A stretch of 64,000 nt of DNA from an uncultured Isoptericola sp. (GCA_947497265.1 CANMFP010000001.1:682001-746000); one strand, 5' to 3'; positions 15,213-24,749 are shown, numbered from the stretch's first letter. A program made the numbers and translations. Notes: generated by a model not told the origin, from the sequence alone.

Positions 15213-16707
15213 GGTGCGTCCACTCCCCCGCCACGAGCGTGCCCGCGACCGGCATCTGCCGCAGGCCGGCGGGGTCGACGGCGAGCGGGTCGACGTCGAG
15301 CACCGCCAGGTCGGCCGGCGCCCCGGGCTCCAGGTCGAACGAGCGTCCGTCCACCGACGCCTCGAGCGCGGTGCGCAGGTCGAGGCTCTGCTCGGGATGC
15401 CAGGGTTCGCGGCCGTCGCGGGAGCGGGTGACGGCGGCCGCGACGGCCGCCCAGGGGTCGAGGGGCGCGACCGGGGCGTCCGAGCCGAGCGCGAGCGGCA
15501 CCCCGGCACGGCGCAGGTCGGCCAGCGGGAAGGCACGCTCGGTGCGGTCTCCCCAGAGCTCCTCGGCGATGTCCCGGTCGTCCATCGCGTGCTCGGGCTG
15601 CACGCTCGCCGTCACACCGAGCGCCGCGAACCGGGCGACGTCGTCCGGCTGCACGAGCTGCGCGTGCTCGATCGAGCCTCGCGCGCCGGAAGCCGCGAAG
15701 GCGTCCAACGCCAGGGCGTTGGCCCGGTCGCCGATCGCGTGGATCGCGCAGCGCAGGCCGGCGTCGCGGGCGCGCGACATCAGCGGCACGAGCTGGTCGG
15801 TCGCGATGTTGAGGACCCCGTGGGCTCCCGCGCCCGTCAGACCGGCGTACTCGTCGAAGCAGAACGCGGTCAGGGTGTTCAGCGAGCCGTCGCTGATGAC
15901 CTTCAGCGGACCCTGCGTGACGAGGTCGGTGCCTTCGGCCAGCGGGGAGCCGTCTGTGAGCCCGGCCGCCAGCACCGCCTCCAGGTACTGCTCCCACACC
16001 CCGGCCCGCACGCGCAGGCCGCCCCAGCCCCGGCCGACCCGCCGGCGCCAGACCGCGAGGTTGTCGGCCACCTCGAAGTCGACGACGCCGACCACGCCGC
16101 GCTCGGCGGCCGCACGCGCGGCGTCGGCCACCATCTCGTCGGCGACGTCGTCCTCCACCGCGACGATGCGCGGGCTCGCCGGCATCCACTCCTCCTCGCG
16201 CAGGAGTCCCGTGGGGTGGTGGTCGATGCCGAGGTAGCGCAGCCCGGCCGACGACGCCCACGCGCTGTGCAGGTCGCCGGAGAGCAGGATGACGGGCACG
16301 TCGCCCACGGCCTCGTCGAGCACGGCGGCCGTCGGCTCGGTGTCCCACCCCGCCCACCGGAAGCCGTAGCCGACGAGCGGCTGCCCGTGTGGCACCGGCG
16401 TCATCGCCCCGTGCACCCGCGCACGGACGAGCACCGCGGCGTGCGCGGGGCTGGTGGCCTCCGAGACGTCCAGGCGGTGCCGCACCAACGCCCACTGCGT
16501 GAGGTGGGTGTGCGCGTCCCACAGGCCGGGGATCAGCACGCGCCCGTCGAGGTCCACGGACCCGGGCGGCGGGCCGGGCGGGCCCCCGACGGCCGAACGC
16601 TCGCCGGCCGGGACGACGGCGGCGATCCGGCCGCCGTCGAGAGCGACGTCGACGAGGCCGTCGAACCGGCCCGCGAGACGCGCGTTCGCCAGGAGGAGTG
16701 CGGTCAC
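15202..16707 (-). CDS. YtcJ-type amidohydrolase (amidohydrolase_3)
   Basis: A 501-residue metal-dependent hydrolase: DGRVLIPGLWDAHTHL supplies the first two metal ligands, VVDFEVADN, CAIHAIGDRANALALDAFA, SIEHAQLVQPDD and ALGSDAPVAPLDPWAAVAAAVTR the remaining ligand histidines and aspartate. The pattern fits the YtcJ/N-substituted formamide deformylase group; the substrate is unknown. GTG at 16707 (or GTG at 16713) is the start. It overlaps the TraR/DksA-type gene. Confidence 0.87.
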   Translation of the reverse strand: MTALLLANARLAGRFDGLVDVALDGGRIAAVVPAGERSAVGGPPGPPPGSVDLDGRVLIPGLWDAHTHLTQWALVRHRLDVSEATSPAHAAVLVRARVHGAMTPVPHGQPLVGYGFRWAGWDTEPTAAVLDEAVGDVPVILLSGDLHSAWASSAGLRYLGIDHHPTGLLREEEWMPASPRIVAVEDDVADEMVADAARAAAERGVVGVVDFEVADNLAVWRRRVGRGWGGLRVRAGVWEQYLEAVLAAGLTDGSPLAEGTDLVTQGPLKVISDGSLNTLTAFCFDEYAGLTGAGAHGVLNIATDQLVPLMSRARDAGLRCAIHAIGDRANALALDAFAASGARGSIEHAQLVQPDDVARFAALGVTASVQPEHAMDDRDIAEELWGDRTERAFPLADLRRAGVPLALGSDAPVAPLDPWAAVAAAVTRSRDGREPWHPEQSLDLRTALEASVDGRSFDLEPGAPADLAVLDVDPLAVDPAGLRQMPVAGTLVAGEWTHRGF

Positions 16708-16726
16708 GGGCACACCGTACGACGCG

Positions 16727-17209
16727 TCAGGCCGACGGCGCGGCGAAGGTCCGCAGGGCCTCCACCACCAGCGCGTGGTCGTCGCCCTGCGCGAGCCCGG
16801 ACACGGTCGCGACCCCGACGATGCCGACACCGTCGACGCGGATCGGGAACGCCCCGCCGTGGGCCGCGAACTCCTGCAGCGGCAGCTGGTGGATCTCGTT
16901 GAAGTCGCGCCCCTCAGCACGGGCGCGCAGGCCGACCAGGTATGACGACGCACCGAAGCGGTACACGACGCGCACCTTGCGCTCGACCCACGAGTCGTTG
17001 TCCGGTGTCGTCCCCTCGCGCGCCGCGTGGAACACCTGCTGGGTGCCCTTGCGCACGTCGATGGTCACCGGCAGGTCGCGCTCGGTGGCCAGCTCGACGA
17101 GCAGGCAGCCGAGCCGCCAGGCGTCGTCGTGCGAGAAGCGGGTCAGGACGAGCTCGCGCTCGGTCTCGGTGACCTCGGAGATCAGGGCGGTGGCGTCGTC
17201 GGCGTTCAT
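16727..17209 (-). CDS. UPF0303/HbpS-GlcG-like protein
   Basis: A 160-residue single-domain protein resembling the UPF0303 branch of the GlcG/HbpS family: TIDVRKGTQQVFHAAREGTTPDNDSWVERKVRVVYRFG and the C-terminal GVATVSGLAQGDDHALVVEAL are typical. Members bind haem, cobalamin or small metabolites, and HbpS is a haem-linked redox sensor; no ligand can be assigned here. GGGAGG lies eight bases before the ATG. Confidence 0.8.
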   Translation of the reverse strand: MNADDATALISEVTETERELVLTRFSHDDAWRLGCLLVELATERDLPVTIDVRKGTQQVFHAAREGTTPDNDSWVERKVRVVYRFGASSYLVGLRARAEGRDFNEIHQLPLQEFAAHGGAFPIRVDGVGIVGVATVSGLAQGDDHALVVEALRTFAAPSA

Positions 17210-17325
17210 CGGGCCAGCCTCCCACGAGGCACCCCGCGCGCCCGGGCCGTGTCCTCGCTCACAGCGGGAATGCCGCCGTCGTGGCACCCTGTTGACGCTA
17301 TCCGTGCATCGGAACGGTCGATCAG

Positions 17326-17339
17326 ATCGATCGATCGAT
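17326..17339. promoter_or_regulatory. Perfect 14-base palindrome upstream of the amino acid importer
   Basis: ATCGATCGATCGAT is a perfect palindrome 72 bases before the binding-protein start and 28 bases after a TTGACG hexamer (17292-17297) that could be a -35 element. An operator role is possible but no regulator is encoded nearby. Confidence 0.35.
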
Positions 17340-17411
17340 TCGATGCCTCGACCCGGACCCACGCGCCGCGGCACATCCCGCCGACGGCCATCAGCACACA
17401 GGAGACCTCCC

Positions 17412-18218
17412 ATGCGACGCCACCGCGCCATCCTCGCCGCCGCCACGGCCACCGTGACCGCCCTGGCGCTCGCGGCGTGCGGAGGTTCCGACGGCGGGTC
17501 CGAGGGTGGGGACGCCGGACCGGACCTGAACCTGGTCGACGACGGCACCCTGACCGTCGCCACCGAGGGCACCTACCGGCCGTTCACGTTCCACGACGCC
17601 TCGGGCGAGCTCGTCGGGTACGACGTCGAGGTCGCCGAGGCCGTCGCCGAGAAGCTCGGTCTCGAGATCGAGTTCGCGGAGACACAGTGGGACGCCATCT
17701 TCGCGGGCCTCGACGCGGGCCGCGTCGACACCATCGCGAACCAGGTCTCGATGACCCCCGAGCGCGTCGAGAAGTACGAGTTCTCGCAGCCGTACACGAT
17801 CTCGCGCGGTGTCGTCGTGGCCCCCGAGGGCGACACGTCGATCTCGAGCTTCGCCGACCTGGACGGCAAGACGACGGCCCAGTCGCTCACCAGCAACTGG
17901 CGCGCCCTCGCCGAGGAGTCCGGCGCCCAGATCGAGGCCGTCGAGGGCTGGGCCCAGTCCGTCGCCCTGATCGAGCAGGGCCGCGTGGACGCGACCATCA
18001 ACGACTCCCTCACGGTGCTGGACTACCTCAACGAGCACCCCGACGCGCCGATCCAGATCGCCGCGGAGACCGAGGAGACCTCGGAGTCCGGGTTCGTCGT
18101 CACGCCGGAGCGTGCGGCGCTCGCCGACGCCATCGACGGCGCCCTCGACGAGCTGCGTGCCGACGGCACCCTCACGGGCCTGTCCGAGAAGTACTTCGGC
18201 GAGGACGTCTCCGAGTAA
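17412..18218 (+). CDS. Amino acid (cystine-type) ABC transporter substrate-binding lipoprotein
   Basis: A 268-residue SBP_bac_3 protein with lipobox ALAACGG (cysteine near residue 22). After a short linker it has LTVATEGTYRPFTFHDASGELVGYDVEVAEAVAEKLGLEIEF, the classic polar amino acid binding signature, and ends in LTGLSEKYFGEDVS. The best match by pattern is the FliY/TcyA cystine group, but other polar amino acids are possible. It is the first gene of the importer operon. Confidence 0.88.
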   Translation: MRRHRAILAAATATVTALALAACGGSDGGSEGGDAGPDLNLVDDGTLTVATEGTYRPFTFHDASGELVGYDVEVAEAVAEKLGLEIEFAETQWDAIFAGLDAGRVDTIANQVSMTPERVEKYEFSQPYTISRGVVVAPEGDTSISSFADLDGKTTAQSLTSNWRALAEESGAQIEAVEGWAQSVALIEQGRVDATINDSLTVLDYLNEHPDAPIQIAAETEETSESGFVVTPERAALADAIDGALDELRADGTLTGLSEKYFGEDVSE

Positions 18219-18238
18219 GGCTTCTGAACGGTTGCGCA

Positions 18239-18271
18239 GGAGCGCCGGTGCCCAGCGGGTGCCGGCGCTCC
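18239..18271 (+). terminator. Intercistronic hairpin after the binding-protein gene
   Basis: GGAGCGCCGG (18239-18248) pairs perfectly with CCGGCGCTCC (18262-18271) around a 13-base loop, 20 bases past the stop. Such hairpins between binding protein and permease act as partial terminators or mRNA stabilisers and would give excess binding protein. Confidence 0.65.
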
Positions 18272-18328
18272 CGCACGTCTACCGCGCGCCGTCGTCGTCG
18301 ACGGGCGCGCCGATGGTGAGGTGAGCAC

Positions 18329-18982
18329 ATGGACGTCCAGCTCTTCGCCGACTCGTGGTGGCCGATGTGGGGCGGCGCCGTCCTCGGGACGATCCCGCTG
18401 GCCCTGATGTCGTTCGCGATCGGGTTGGTCCTCGCGCTGGGGGTCGCGCTGCTGCGGTTGTCGACCCACCGGGTGCTGCGCGGCATCGGTCGGGTGTACG
18501 TCTCGATCATCCGTGGCACGCCGCTGCTCGTGCAGCTCTTCGTCATCTTCTACGGGCTGCCCACGATCGGCGTGACGATCGACCCGTGGCCGAGCGCCGT
18601 CGTCGCGTTCTCCCTCAACGTCGGCGGGTACGCGGCCGAGGTCATCCGCGCCGCCATCCTCTCCGTGCCCAAGGGGCAGTGGGAGGCCGGCTACGTCGTC
18701 GGGATGTCGCACACGCGGACGCTGCGGCGCGTCATCCTGCCGCAGGCCGCCCGCGTGAGCGTCCCCCCGCTGTCCAACACGTTCATCTCGCTGGTCAAGG
18801 ACACGTCGCTCGCCTCGCTCATCCTGGTGACCGAGCTGTTCCGCAAGGCGCAGGAGGTCGCGTCGTTCACCAGCGAGTTCCTGCTGCTCTACACGGAGGC
18901 GGCGATCATCTACTGGATCATCTGCACCGTGCTGTCGTTCGGGCAGGACCGCATCGAGAAGAAGCTGGAGCAGTATGTCTGA
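18329..18982 (+). CDS. Amino acid ABC transporter permease
   Basis: A 217-residue HisM/TcyB-type permease with about five membrane segments. The EAA loop [28 protein letters not shown] is intact, as is [17 protein letters not shown]. It is translated in overlap with the ATPase gene and follows the binding protein after a hairpin. Confidence 0.92.
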   Translation: MDVQLFADSWWPMWGGAVLGTIPLALMSFAIGLVLALGVALLRLSTHRVLRGIGRVYVSIIRGTPLLVQLFVIFYGLPTIGVTIDPWPSAVVAFSLNVGGYAAEVIRAAILSVPKGQWEAGYVVGMSHTRTLRRVILPQAARVSVPPLSNTFISLVKDTSLASLILVTELFRKAQEVASFTSEFLLLYTEAAIIYWIICTVLSFGQDRIEKKLEQYV

Positions 18983-19736
18983 GCCCCTGATGTCCGCCTG
19001 CGGCATCCACAAGTCGTTCGGGGACAACGAGGTGCTGCGCGGCGTCGACCTCTCCGTGCGGCCGGGGCAGGTGGTCGCACTCATCGGGGCCAGCGGCTCC
19101 GGCAAGACGACGATGCTCCGCTCGCTCAACGGCCTCGAGACGCCCGACGCCGGCACTCTGGTGTTCGACGGCGGCCCGGAGATCGACTTCTCCCGGCCCG
19201 TCCCTGCGGCTCAGCGGTTCGCGGCCCGTGACCGGTCCGCGATGGTGTTCCAGCACCACAACCTGTTCCCGCACAAGACGGTGCTGCAGAACGTCACCGA
19301 GGGGCCTGTCCAGGTCCGCAAGGTGCCCCGGGCCGAGGCCGAGGCGCGGGCCACCGACCTGCTGGCCCGCGTCGGCCTCGCCGAGAAGCGCGACGCGTAC
19401 CCGCGTCAGCTGTCCGGCGGGCAGCAGCAGCGCGTCGGGATCGTGCGGGCCCTCGCGCTGGAGCCCGACCTGCTGCTCTTCGACGAGCCGACGTCGTCGC
19501 TCGATCCCGAGCTCGTCGGCGAGGTGCTCGGCGTCATGAAGGAGCTCGCCGAGGAGGGCTGGACCATGGTCGTGGTCACGCACGAGCTGCAGTTCGCACG
19601 GGCGGTGGCCGACGAGGTGCTGTTCCTCGACGGCGGCGTGGTGGTCGAGCGCGGGGCGCCCGCACAGATGTTCTCCGCGCCGCGCGAGGAGCGGACCCGG
19701 CAGTTCCTGCACCGGATCCTCCACCCGCTGGACTGA
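18975..19736 (+). CDS. Amino acid ABC transporter ATP-binding protein
   Basis: A 253-residue GlnQ-type ATPase: Walker [11 protein letters not shown]-loop FQHHNLFPH, signature [11 protein letters not shown], Walker [15 protein letters not shown] and switch THE. The start overlaps the permease end by eight bases. It completes a binding protein/permease/ATPase importer. Confidence 0.95.
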   Translation: MSEPLMSACGIHKSFGDNEVLRGVDLSVRPGQVVALIGASGSGKTTMLRSLNGLETPDAGTLVFDGGPEIDFSRPVPAAQRFAARDRSAMVFQHHNLFPHKTVLQNVTEGPVQVRKVPRAEAEARATDLLARVGLAEKRDAYPRQLSGGQQQRVGIVRALALEPDLLLFDEPTSSLDPELVGEVLGVMKELAEEGWTMVVVTHELQFARAVADEVLFLDGGVVVERGAPAQMFSAPREERTRQFLHRILHPLD

Positions 19737-19874
19737 CCACCGCCGCCGAACGTCCAGGTTCGGACCCTATTCGGCGTCCATCGCGGGCCGAACACAGACA
19801 TTCGGCGCGGGGTGGGGACATTCTCCGGCACGGCCCACACCCGGCGCTCCTGCCGGTCTGGCAGACTCCGGCGC

Positions 19875-20792
19875 ATGTCCCGCGTGGTCGTCGTCGGTGC
19901 CGGAGTCATCGGGCTGAGCTGCGCCGTCCGGCTCCTCGAGACCGGCCACCATGTCGAGGTCCGGGCCCGCGACCTGCCGCCGGACACCACCTCCGCGGTG
20001 GCGGCCGCGCTCTGGTACCCGTACCTCGCGCTGCCCCAGGACCGCGTCACCGCATGGTCGGCCGCCTCCTACGCGGCGTTCGACGACCTCGCGCTGACGG
20101 CGCCCGGGTCCGGCGTGCGGATGCGCCCCGGCACCGAGGTGTTCACGGAGACACCGGCCGACCCGTGGTGGCGCGACGCGGTGCCGCAGCTCGACCGCAC
20201 GGCGGACGTGCCGCCGTCGTACACCGCGGGCTGGACCTTCACCGCGCCGCTCATCGACATGCCGGTCTACCTGGGCTGGCTCGCCGAGCGCGTCGAGTCG
20301 CTCGGCGGGTCGATCGTGCAGGCGTCGCTGGACGCGCTGCCCGGCCCCGGGGACGACGGCGCGACGATCGTCCACTGCACCGGCCTCGGCGCGCGGGACC
20401 TCGCCGGCGACGGGTCCGTGGCCCCGGTCCGCGGCCAGACCGTGGTGCTGGAGCAGTGGGGGCTGGACCGCTGGTGGCTGGACGCCGCCGGTCCCACCTA
20501 CGTGGTGCCGCGCGGGCGCGAGGTCGTCGTGGGCGGCACCGACGACGCCGGCGCGTGGGACCGCACACCGACAGCGACCACCGCCGCGGACATCCTGGAG
20601 CGCGCCGCCCGGCTCGTGCCCGAGGTGCGCGAGGCGCGGGTCCTGCGGCACGTCGTCGGCCTGCGTCCGGCGCGGCCCGCGGTCCGCGTCGAGCGGGACG
20701 GGCACGTGGTGCACTGCTACGGCCACGGCGGCGCCGGCGTCACCCTGAGCTGGGGCTGCGCCGACGAGGTCGCCGGGCTGGTGGCCGCATGA
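19875..20792 (+). CDS. D-amino-acid oxidase-like FAD enzyme
   Basis: A 305-residue DAAO-family flavoenzyme: FAD motif VVVVGAGVIGLSCAVRLLETGH at the N-terminus, AALWYPYLA, and the C-terminal family signature HVVHCYGHGGAGVTLSWGCADEV. Expected reaction is oxidative deamination of D-amino acids to 2-oxo acids with H2O2. It overlaps the next gene by ATGA. Lying directly after an amino acid importer in the same direction, it may share amino acid turnover with it, though a 138-base gap separates them. Confidence 0.87.
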   Translation: MSRVVVVGAGVIGLSCAVRLLETGHHVEVRARDLPPDTTSAVAAALWYPYLALPQDRVTAWSAASYAAFDDLALTAPGSGVRMRPGTEVFTETPADPWWRDAVPQLDRTADVPPSYTAGWTFTAPLIDMPVYLGWLAERVESLGGSIVQASLDALPGPGDDGATIVHCTGLGARDLAGDGSVAPVRGQTVVLEQWGLDRWWLDAAGPTYVVPRGREVVVGGTDDAGAWDRTPTATTAADILERAARLVPEVREARVLRHVVGLRPARPAVRVERDGHVVHCYGHGGAGVTLSWGCADEVAGLVAA

Positions 20793-21781
20793 CCATGACC
20801 CGGCTCGTGCTGCTGCACGGCCGGGACGCCGACGGCCGCGACGCCGAGACCGTCGAGGCACGCTGGCTCGCCGCGCTCGGCGCAGGCCTCGCCTCGGCCG
20901 GGTCGCCGCTGCGACTCACCGACGACGACGCCACGTTTGTCTTCTACGGCGACACCCTCACGCCGCCCGACGGCGGCCCGCGCCCCCCGGTGACCGTGCA
21001 CGTCCGCGCAGACCCGGCTGCGGTGCCCGCCGTGCACGGGCTCTCCGTCGACGAGGCGCGGTTCGCGCTCTCCGTGGCACGCGAGGTGCTCGCCGGCGCC
21101 GGACGCACCACGCAGGCGAGCGCCGTCGGGCCCTTCGAGGGCAGCACCGTCGGCCTCGGGACGTCGGTCGCCGACGCCCTCGCCCGGGCCCTCGTCGCCG
21201 CGCTCGCCGCGATCGACCGGCTCGTGCCCGGCCTGAGCGGTGCGGTCGTGCTCCTCCTGGCCCGCGACGTGCACACCTACCTGCACGACGACGAGACGCG
21301 CGCCGCCGTCCGCGCAGGACTCGAGAAGGCGCTGCCGACGGACGAACCCGTCGTCCTGGTGGCGCACTCGCTCGGCTCCGTGGTCGCCTACGACGTGCTG
21401 CGACGTGCGGACCCGCAGTCCCGGACGATGCCGTTGCTGCTCACCCTCGGTTCGCCGTTGGGGATCGAGGCCGTGCGCTCCGCCCTGGAGGCGGACGGCC
21501 CTCTCACCTGGCCACCGGTCGAGCGATGGGTGAACGCGCGCGACCCGCGCGACGCCCTCGCCCTGCACGGCCTCACTCCCGAGAGCTTTCCGCTGCCGGC
21601 GGGCACGGCGTCGGTCGAGGCCGTCGAGGTGGACAACACCGCGCCGTGGCACCACGCCGCCGCCGTCCGGGACGACGACGGGACGTGGACCGGCTACCTC
21701 GCCTCGCCCCGGGTGGCGCGCCTGGTCGGCGACGAGCTGGCCGGCGCGTCGTGCGACGAGGGCTCGGACATGTCAACGTAA
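20789..21781 (+). CDS. Putative alpha/beta hydrolase (lipase-like)
   Basis: A 330-residue cytosolic protein beginning RLVLLHGRDADGRDAETV and carrying the nucleophile elbow VVLVAHSLGSVVAYDVLRR (Ser near residue 197), followed by TLGSPLGIEAVRSAL, as in PGAP1/lecithin acyltransferase-like hydrolases acting on lipids or on other proteins' modifications. The substrate is unknown. It starts within the stop codon of the oxidase gene. Confidence 0.7.
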   Translation: MTMTRLVLLHGRDADGRDAETVEARWLAALGAGLASAGSPLRLTDDDATFVFYGDTLTPPDGGPRPPVTVHVRADPAAVPAVHGLSVDEARFALSVAREVLAGAGRTTQASAVGPFEGSTVGLGTSVADALARALVAALAAIDRLVPGLSGAVVLLLARDVHTYLHDDETRAAVRAGLEKALPTDEPVVLVAHSLGSVVAYDVLRRADPQSRTMPLLLTLGSPLGIEAVRSALEADGPLTWPPVERWVNARDPRDALALHGLTPESFPLPAGTASVEAVEVDNTAPWHHAAAVRDDDGTWTGYLASPRVARLVGDELAGASCDEGSDMST

Positions 21782-21820
21782 GCGCGTCGTCGACGTCGAC
21801 CACGCGCTGCGGAGGCCGGG

Positions 21821-23407
21821 ATGCCCGAGATCGAGCTCGCCACCATCGACCTGGCCGTCATCGGCCTCTACGTGGTGGGGATCCTCGCCGTCGGCTGGTG
21901 GGCCGGGCGCAAGTCCCAGAACTCCGACGACTTCTTCCTGGCGGGGCGCGGGATGGTGTGGCCGCTGGTCGGCTTCTCCCTCATCGTCACCAACTTCTCC
22001 GGCACGCAGTTCCTCGGGCTCGCCGGGGCCGGCTACTCGACCGGGATCTCGGTGTGGAACTTCGAGTGGATCGCCACTCTGGTGCTCCTCGCGTTCGCGA
22101 TCCTCATCCTGCCGATCTACCTGCAGTCGAAGGTCTCCACGGTCCCCGAGTTCCTCGGCCGCCGGTACGACCAACGCTCCCGGTACGCGTTCTCCGGCTT
22201 CACCGTGCTGACCGGGATGCTGATCGACTCCGCCGGCGGCATGATCGCCGGCGCGCTCGTGCTCAACCTGATGTTCCCGAACGTGCCGATCCTCGTGCAC
22301 GTCATCATCATCGCCGTCCTGGGCGGCGCCTACGTCATCCTCGGCGGGCTGCGGGCGGTGATGATCACCGACACCGTCCAGGGCGTCCTGCTCTTCCTGG
22401 CGGCCGGCATCATCCTCGTGGTCGTCTTCGCCCGCTTCGACTTCGACTGGTCGGTGTTCCCCGCGCTGGCCCCGGAGGACGGGTTCACCGTCGCCCCGCC
22501 GCCGGACGACGACTTCCTGCCGTGGCCCGGCATCTTCACCGGCGCGATCTGGCTGGGCGTGTACGTCTGGATCTCCAACCACGTCGTGGTGCAGCGGGTC
22601 CTGGCCTCGAAGAACCTCGACCACGGGCGGTGGGGCGTGCTGTTCGCCGGCCTCATGCAGCTGCCCCTGCTGGTCCTGCTGATCTTTCCCGGCATCCTGG
22701 CCCGTGACGTCTTCCCCGACCTGGACAACCCCGACCTGGCGTGGCCGGCACTCGTCTTCGAGTTCATCCCGATCGGGCTGCGCGGGCTCGTGGTGGCGGC
22801 GCTCATCGCCGCGCTGATGTCGACCCTGGACTCCGTCCTCAACGGCGCCGCGAGCCTGGTGATCAACGACTTCGTCAAGACGCGCGAGCGGGAGTTCAGC
22901 GAGAAGCAGCTGATGCTCATGAGCCGGGGACTGATCGCGCTCTTCATGCTCCTGGCGATCGCCTGGGCGCCGATCATCCTGCAGTTCGACACGATCGTCG
23001 AGTACTTCCAGTCGTTCCTCGGCTACGTGACGATGCCGATCGTCGTCGTCCTGCTCGGTGGGATCTTCTGGCGGCGCGGGTCCTCCGCCGCGGCCTTCTG
23101 GACGCTCGTGTCGATGGTGCCGATCGGCCTGGCCGGGTTCGTCACCGGCGAGGTGCTCGAGCTGCACTCGATCCAGTTCCTGTACGCGACGGGCATCATG
23201 CTGGCGCTCAGCGTCGTGGTGTTCGTCGCCATCTCGCTGGTGACCCCGGCACCCTCGCGCGAGGTGATCGCGGAGGTCGTCTTCGACCGGGACAACTGGC
23301 GGCGCGAGACGGAGGAGCTGCGCGGCAAGCCGTGGTACGCCAACCACCGCCGTCTCGCGCTCGGCCTCGGGATCCTCACCGTGGCCGTCGTCGTGCCGTT
23401 CGTCTAG
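21821..23407 (+). CDS. Sodium:solute symporter family protein
   Basis: A 528-residue SSS transporter with thirteen or so hydrophobic segments. Family features: NSDDFFLAGRGMVWPLVGFSL, GLAGAGYSTGISVWNFEW, GGLRAVMITDTVQGVLL, and ALMSTLDSVLNGAASLVINDF (sodium-site helix). The substrate cannot be read from sequence; sugars, amino acids or carboxylates are all carried by relatives. GGAGG precedes the ATG. It may belong to the transcript with the oxidase and hydrolase. Confidence 0.92.
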   Translation: MPEIELATIDLAVIGLYVVGILAVGWWAGRKSQNSDDFFLAGRGMVWPLVGFSLIVTNFSGTQFLGLAGAGYSTGISVWNFEWIATLVLLAFAILILPIYLQSKVSTVPEFLGRRYDQRSRYAFSGFTVLTGMLIDSAGGMIAGALVLNLMFPNVPILVHVIIIAVLGGAYVILGGLRAVMITDTVQGVLLFLAAGIILVVVFARFDFDWSVFPALAPEDGFTVAPPPDDDFLPWPGIFTGAIWLGVYVWISNHVVVQRVLASKNLDHGRWGVLFAGLMQLPLLVLLIFPGILARDVFPDLDNPDLAWPALVFEFIPIGLRGLVVAALIAALMSTLDSVLNGAASLVINDFVKTREREFSEKQLMLMSRGLIALFMLLAIAWAPIILQFDTIVEYFQSFLGYVTMPIVVVLLGGIFWRRGSSAAAFWTLVSMVPIGLAGFVTGEVLELHSIQFLYATGIMLALSVVVFVAISLVTPAPSREVIAEVVFDRDNWRRETEELRGKPWYANHRRLALGLGILTVAVVVPFV

Positions 23408-23439
23408 CCTCCACGCCTCTCGGGACGTCGACGCACGCG

Positions 23440-23847
23440 CTACCGCGGCAGCAGCCGCTCCAGGGCGTCGACGAGGTCGATCGAGTCGCCGTCCTTGCCG
23501 CCGGCGCCGAGCACGAGCGGCGGTCGCCTCGGTGCGGGGCGGACACCGCGCAGCCGGTCGACGAGGCCGAGCGGGGCCGTCAGGACGTAGAAGTCGCCGT
23601 CGGTGGACACTGCGGAGGTCCGGTCGGTGCGCAGGTACCACCCCCGCAACGGCGTCCGCGCGGTCCCGCGCCCGCCGTAGCCCCTGACCTGCAGCGGCTC
23701 CGGCTCGAGCCCGGCGTCGTGGGCCCGGCGGACGAAGTCGGCGAGCATCTCCTCGGCGCGGACGTGCTCGGCGTCCTGCCGGGCGGCGAGCCTGGCGGCG
23801 TGCTCGCGGGCGGCCTCCGTGCGCTGCTGGGCCCAGTTCTCGCTCAC
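23440..23847 (-). CDS. Conserved hypothetical protein
   Basis: A 135-residue soluble protein with a helical, Ala/Arg/Glu-rich N-terminus (WAQQRTEAAREHAARLAARQ), followed by a small domain containing RGYGGRGTARTPLRGWYLRTDRTSAVSTDGDFYVL. The pattern is familiar from actinobacterial proteins of unknown function, but no family can be named. GTG at 23847 is chosen because the longer reading to 23904 is poorly protein-like. Convergent with the symporter. Confidence 0.6.
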   Translation of the reverse strand: MSENWAQQRTEAAREHAARLAARQDAEHVRAEEMLADFVRRAHDAGLEPEPLQVRGYGGRGTARTPLRGWYLRTDRTSAVSTDGDFYVLTAPLGLVDRLRGVRPAPRRPPLVLGAGGKDGDSIDLVDALERLLPR

Positions 23848-23958
23848 CGCGCCAGTGTCACACGGCGGCTCGGTCCGGTCGGCAGGTCCAGCTCCGGTCG
23901 GCACCTGGAGCGACCGACCGGGGCTGGGGCTGCCGAACGGAGTGGACCGGAGTGCGGC

Positions 23959-24717
23959 CTACAGCTCGCGCTCCGTGTACGCGACCAGGGCGTCTCGGAC
24001 GAGCGCCGCTCCGTCAGCACCGCCGTAGTTCGCGGCGAACCGCGCGTCCGCGACGTACATCTCCGCCAGCCCGACGACGTACTCCTTCGACGGGCGGCCG
24101 TCGTCGGCCCCCGGTGCGCCCGGGACGGACCCCAGCCACTCGACGTGCCGCGCGGCGAGCGCCTGCCCCTCGTCGGACGTCGGGTCGACGCCCCGCTCGG
24201 CCGCCGCGACCCACGCGGCGTTCAGCTCGTCGAGCCGGCCCTTCCACCCGGCCTGCTCCTGGGTACTCAGCCCGCGCCACCAGGCGTCGGACCGCGCGTA
24301 GGCGTCGGCGCCCCAACGCTCGGTCACCTCGTCCTTGTACTGCGTGTGGTCGAACCCGTCGAGCATCTCCTCGGCCATGATCGGCCTCCCTCGTGTCAGT
24401 GCGGTCAGTGTTCGTTCCACGGACGCCATCTGCCGTTCGAGCCGCCCGCGCTCGCGCCGCAGCACGTCGAGGTGGCGGCGCAGCGCCTCGGCCTCGTCCG
24501 CCTGCTCGTCGAGCACGCGGGCGATCTGGTCGAGCGGCAGCCCGAGCTCGCGCATCAGCAGGATGCGCTGCAGACGGCGGATCGCGCCGTCGTCGTAGTA
24601 GCGCAGCCCGCCGTGCCCGGTGCCGGACGGCGGCAGGAGGCCGATCTGGTCGTAGTGCCGCAGGGTGCGGCTCGAGACGCCCGCGAGCCGGGCGACGTCC
24701 TGGATCGAACTGGTCAT
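23959..24717 (-). CDS. MerR family regulator with TipAS antibiotic-recognition domain
   Basis: A 252-residue TipA-like protein. Residues 1-70 are the MerR winged helix (SIQDVARLAGVSSRTLRHYDQIGLLPPSG), 75-112 the dimerisation coil, and 120-250 a TipAS domain (YKDEVTERWGADAYARSDAWWRGLS, and AEMYVADARFAANYGG), which binds thiopeptides or other drugs in Streptomyces TipA. It probably activates its own promoter from the palindrome just upstream; an additional target is not evident. Confidence 0.9.
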   Translation of the reverse strand: MTSSIQDVARLAGVSSRTLRHYDQIGLLPPSGTGHGGLRYYDDGAIRRLQRILLMRELGLPLDQIARVLDEQADEAEALRRHLDVLRRERGRLERQMASVERTLTALTRGRPIMAEEMLDGFDHTQYKDEVTERWGADAYARSDAWWRGLSTQEQAGWKGRLDELNAAWVAAAERGVDPTSDEGQALAARHVEWLGSVPGAPGADDGRPSKEYVVGLAEMYVADARFAANYGGADGAALVRDALVAYTEREL

Positions 24718-24734
24718 GCGATCGACGGTAGAGG

Positions 24735-24749
24735 TTGACGCCGCGTCAA
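24735..24749. promoter_or_regulatory. MerR-type operator, perfect 7-1-7 palindrome
   Basis: TTGACGC-C-GCGTCAA is a perfect palindrome 18 bases upstream of the tipA-like ATG. On the minus strand the hexamer CTTGAC can double as the -35 element, the usual arrangement for MerR-controlled promoters. It also lies upstream of the divergent PepSY lipoprotein gene, which may share the control. Confidence 0.6.

Noticed and set aside
17395-17415. A riboswitch in the leader of the amino acid importer
   Set aside because: The leader between 17340 and 17411 shows no conserved aptamer pattern that I recognise, only the upstream palindrome.
21773-23641. A 622-residue minus-strand frame opposite the sodium:solute symporter
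   Set aside because: Its composition (runs of D, H, R, Q) is that of antisense high-GC sequence; the symporter frame has clear family motifs.
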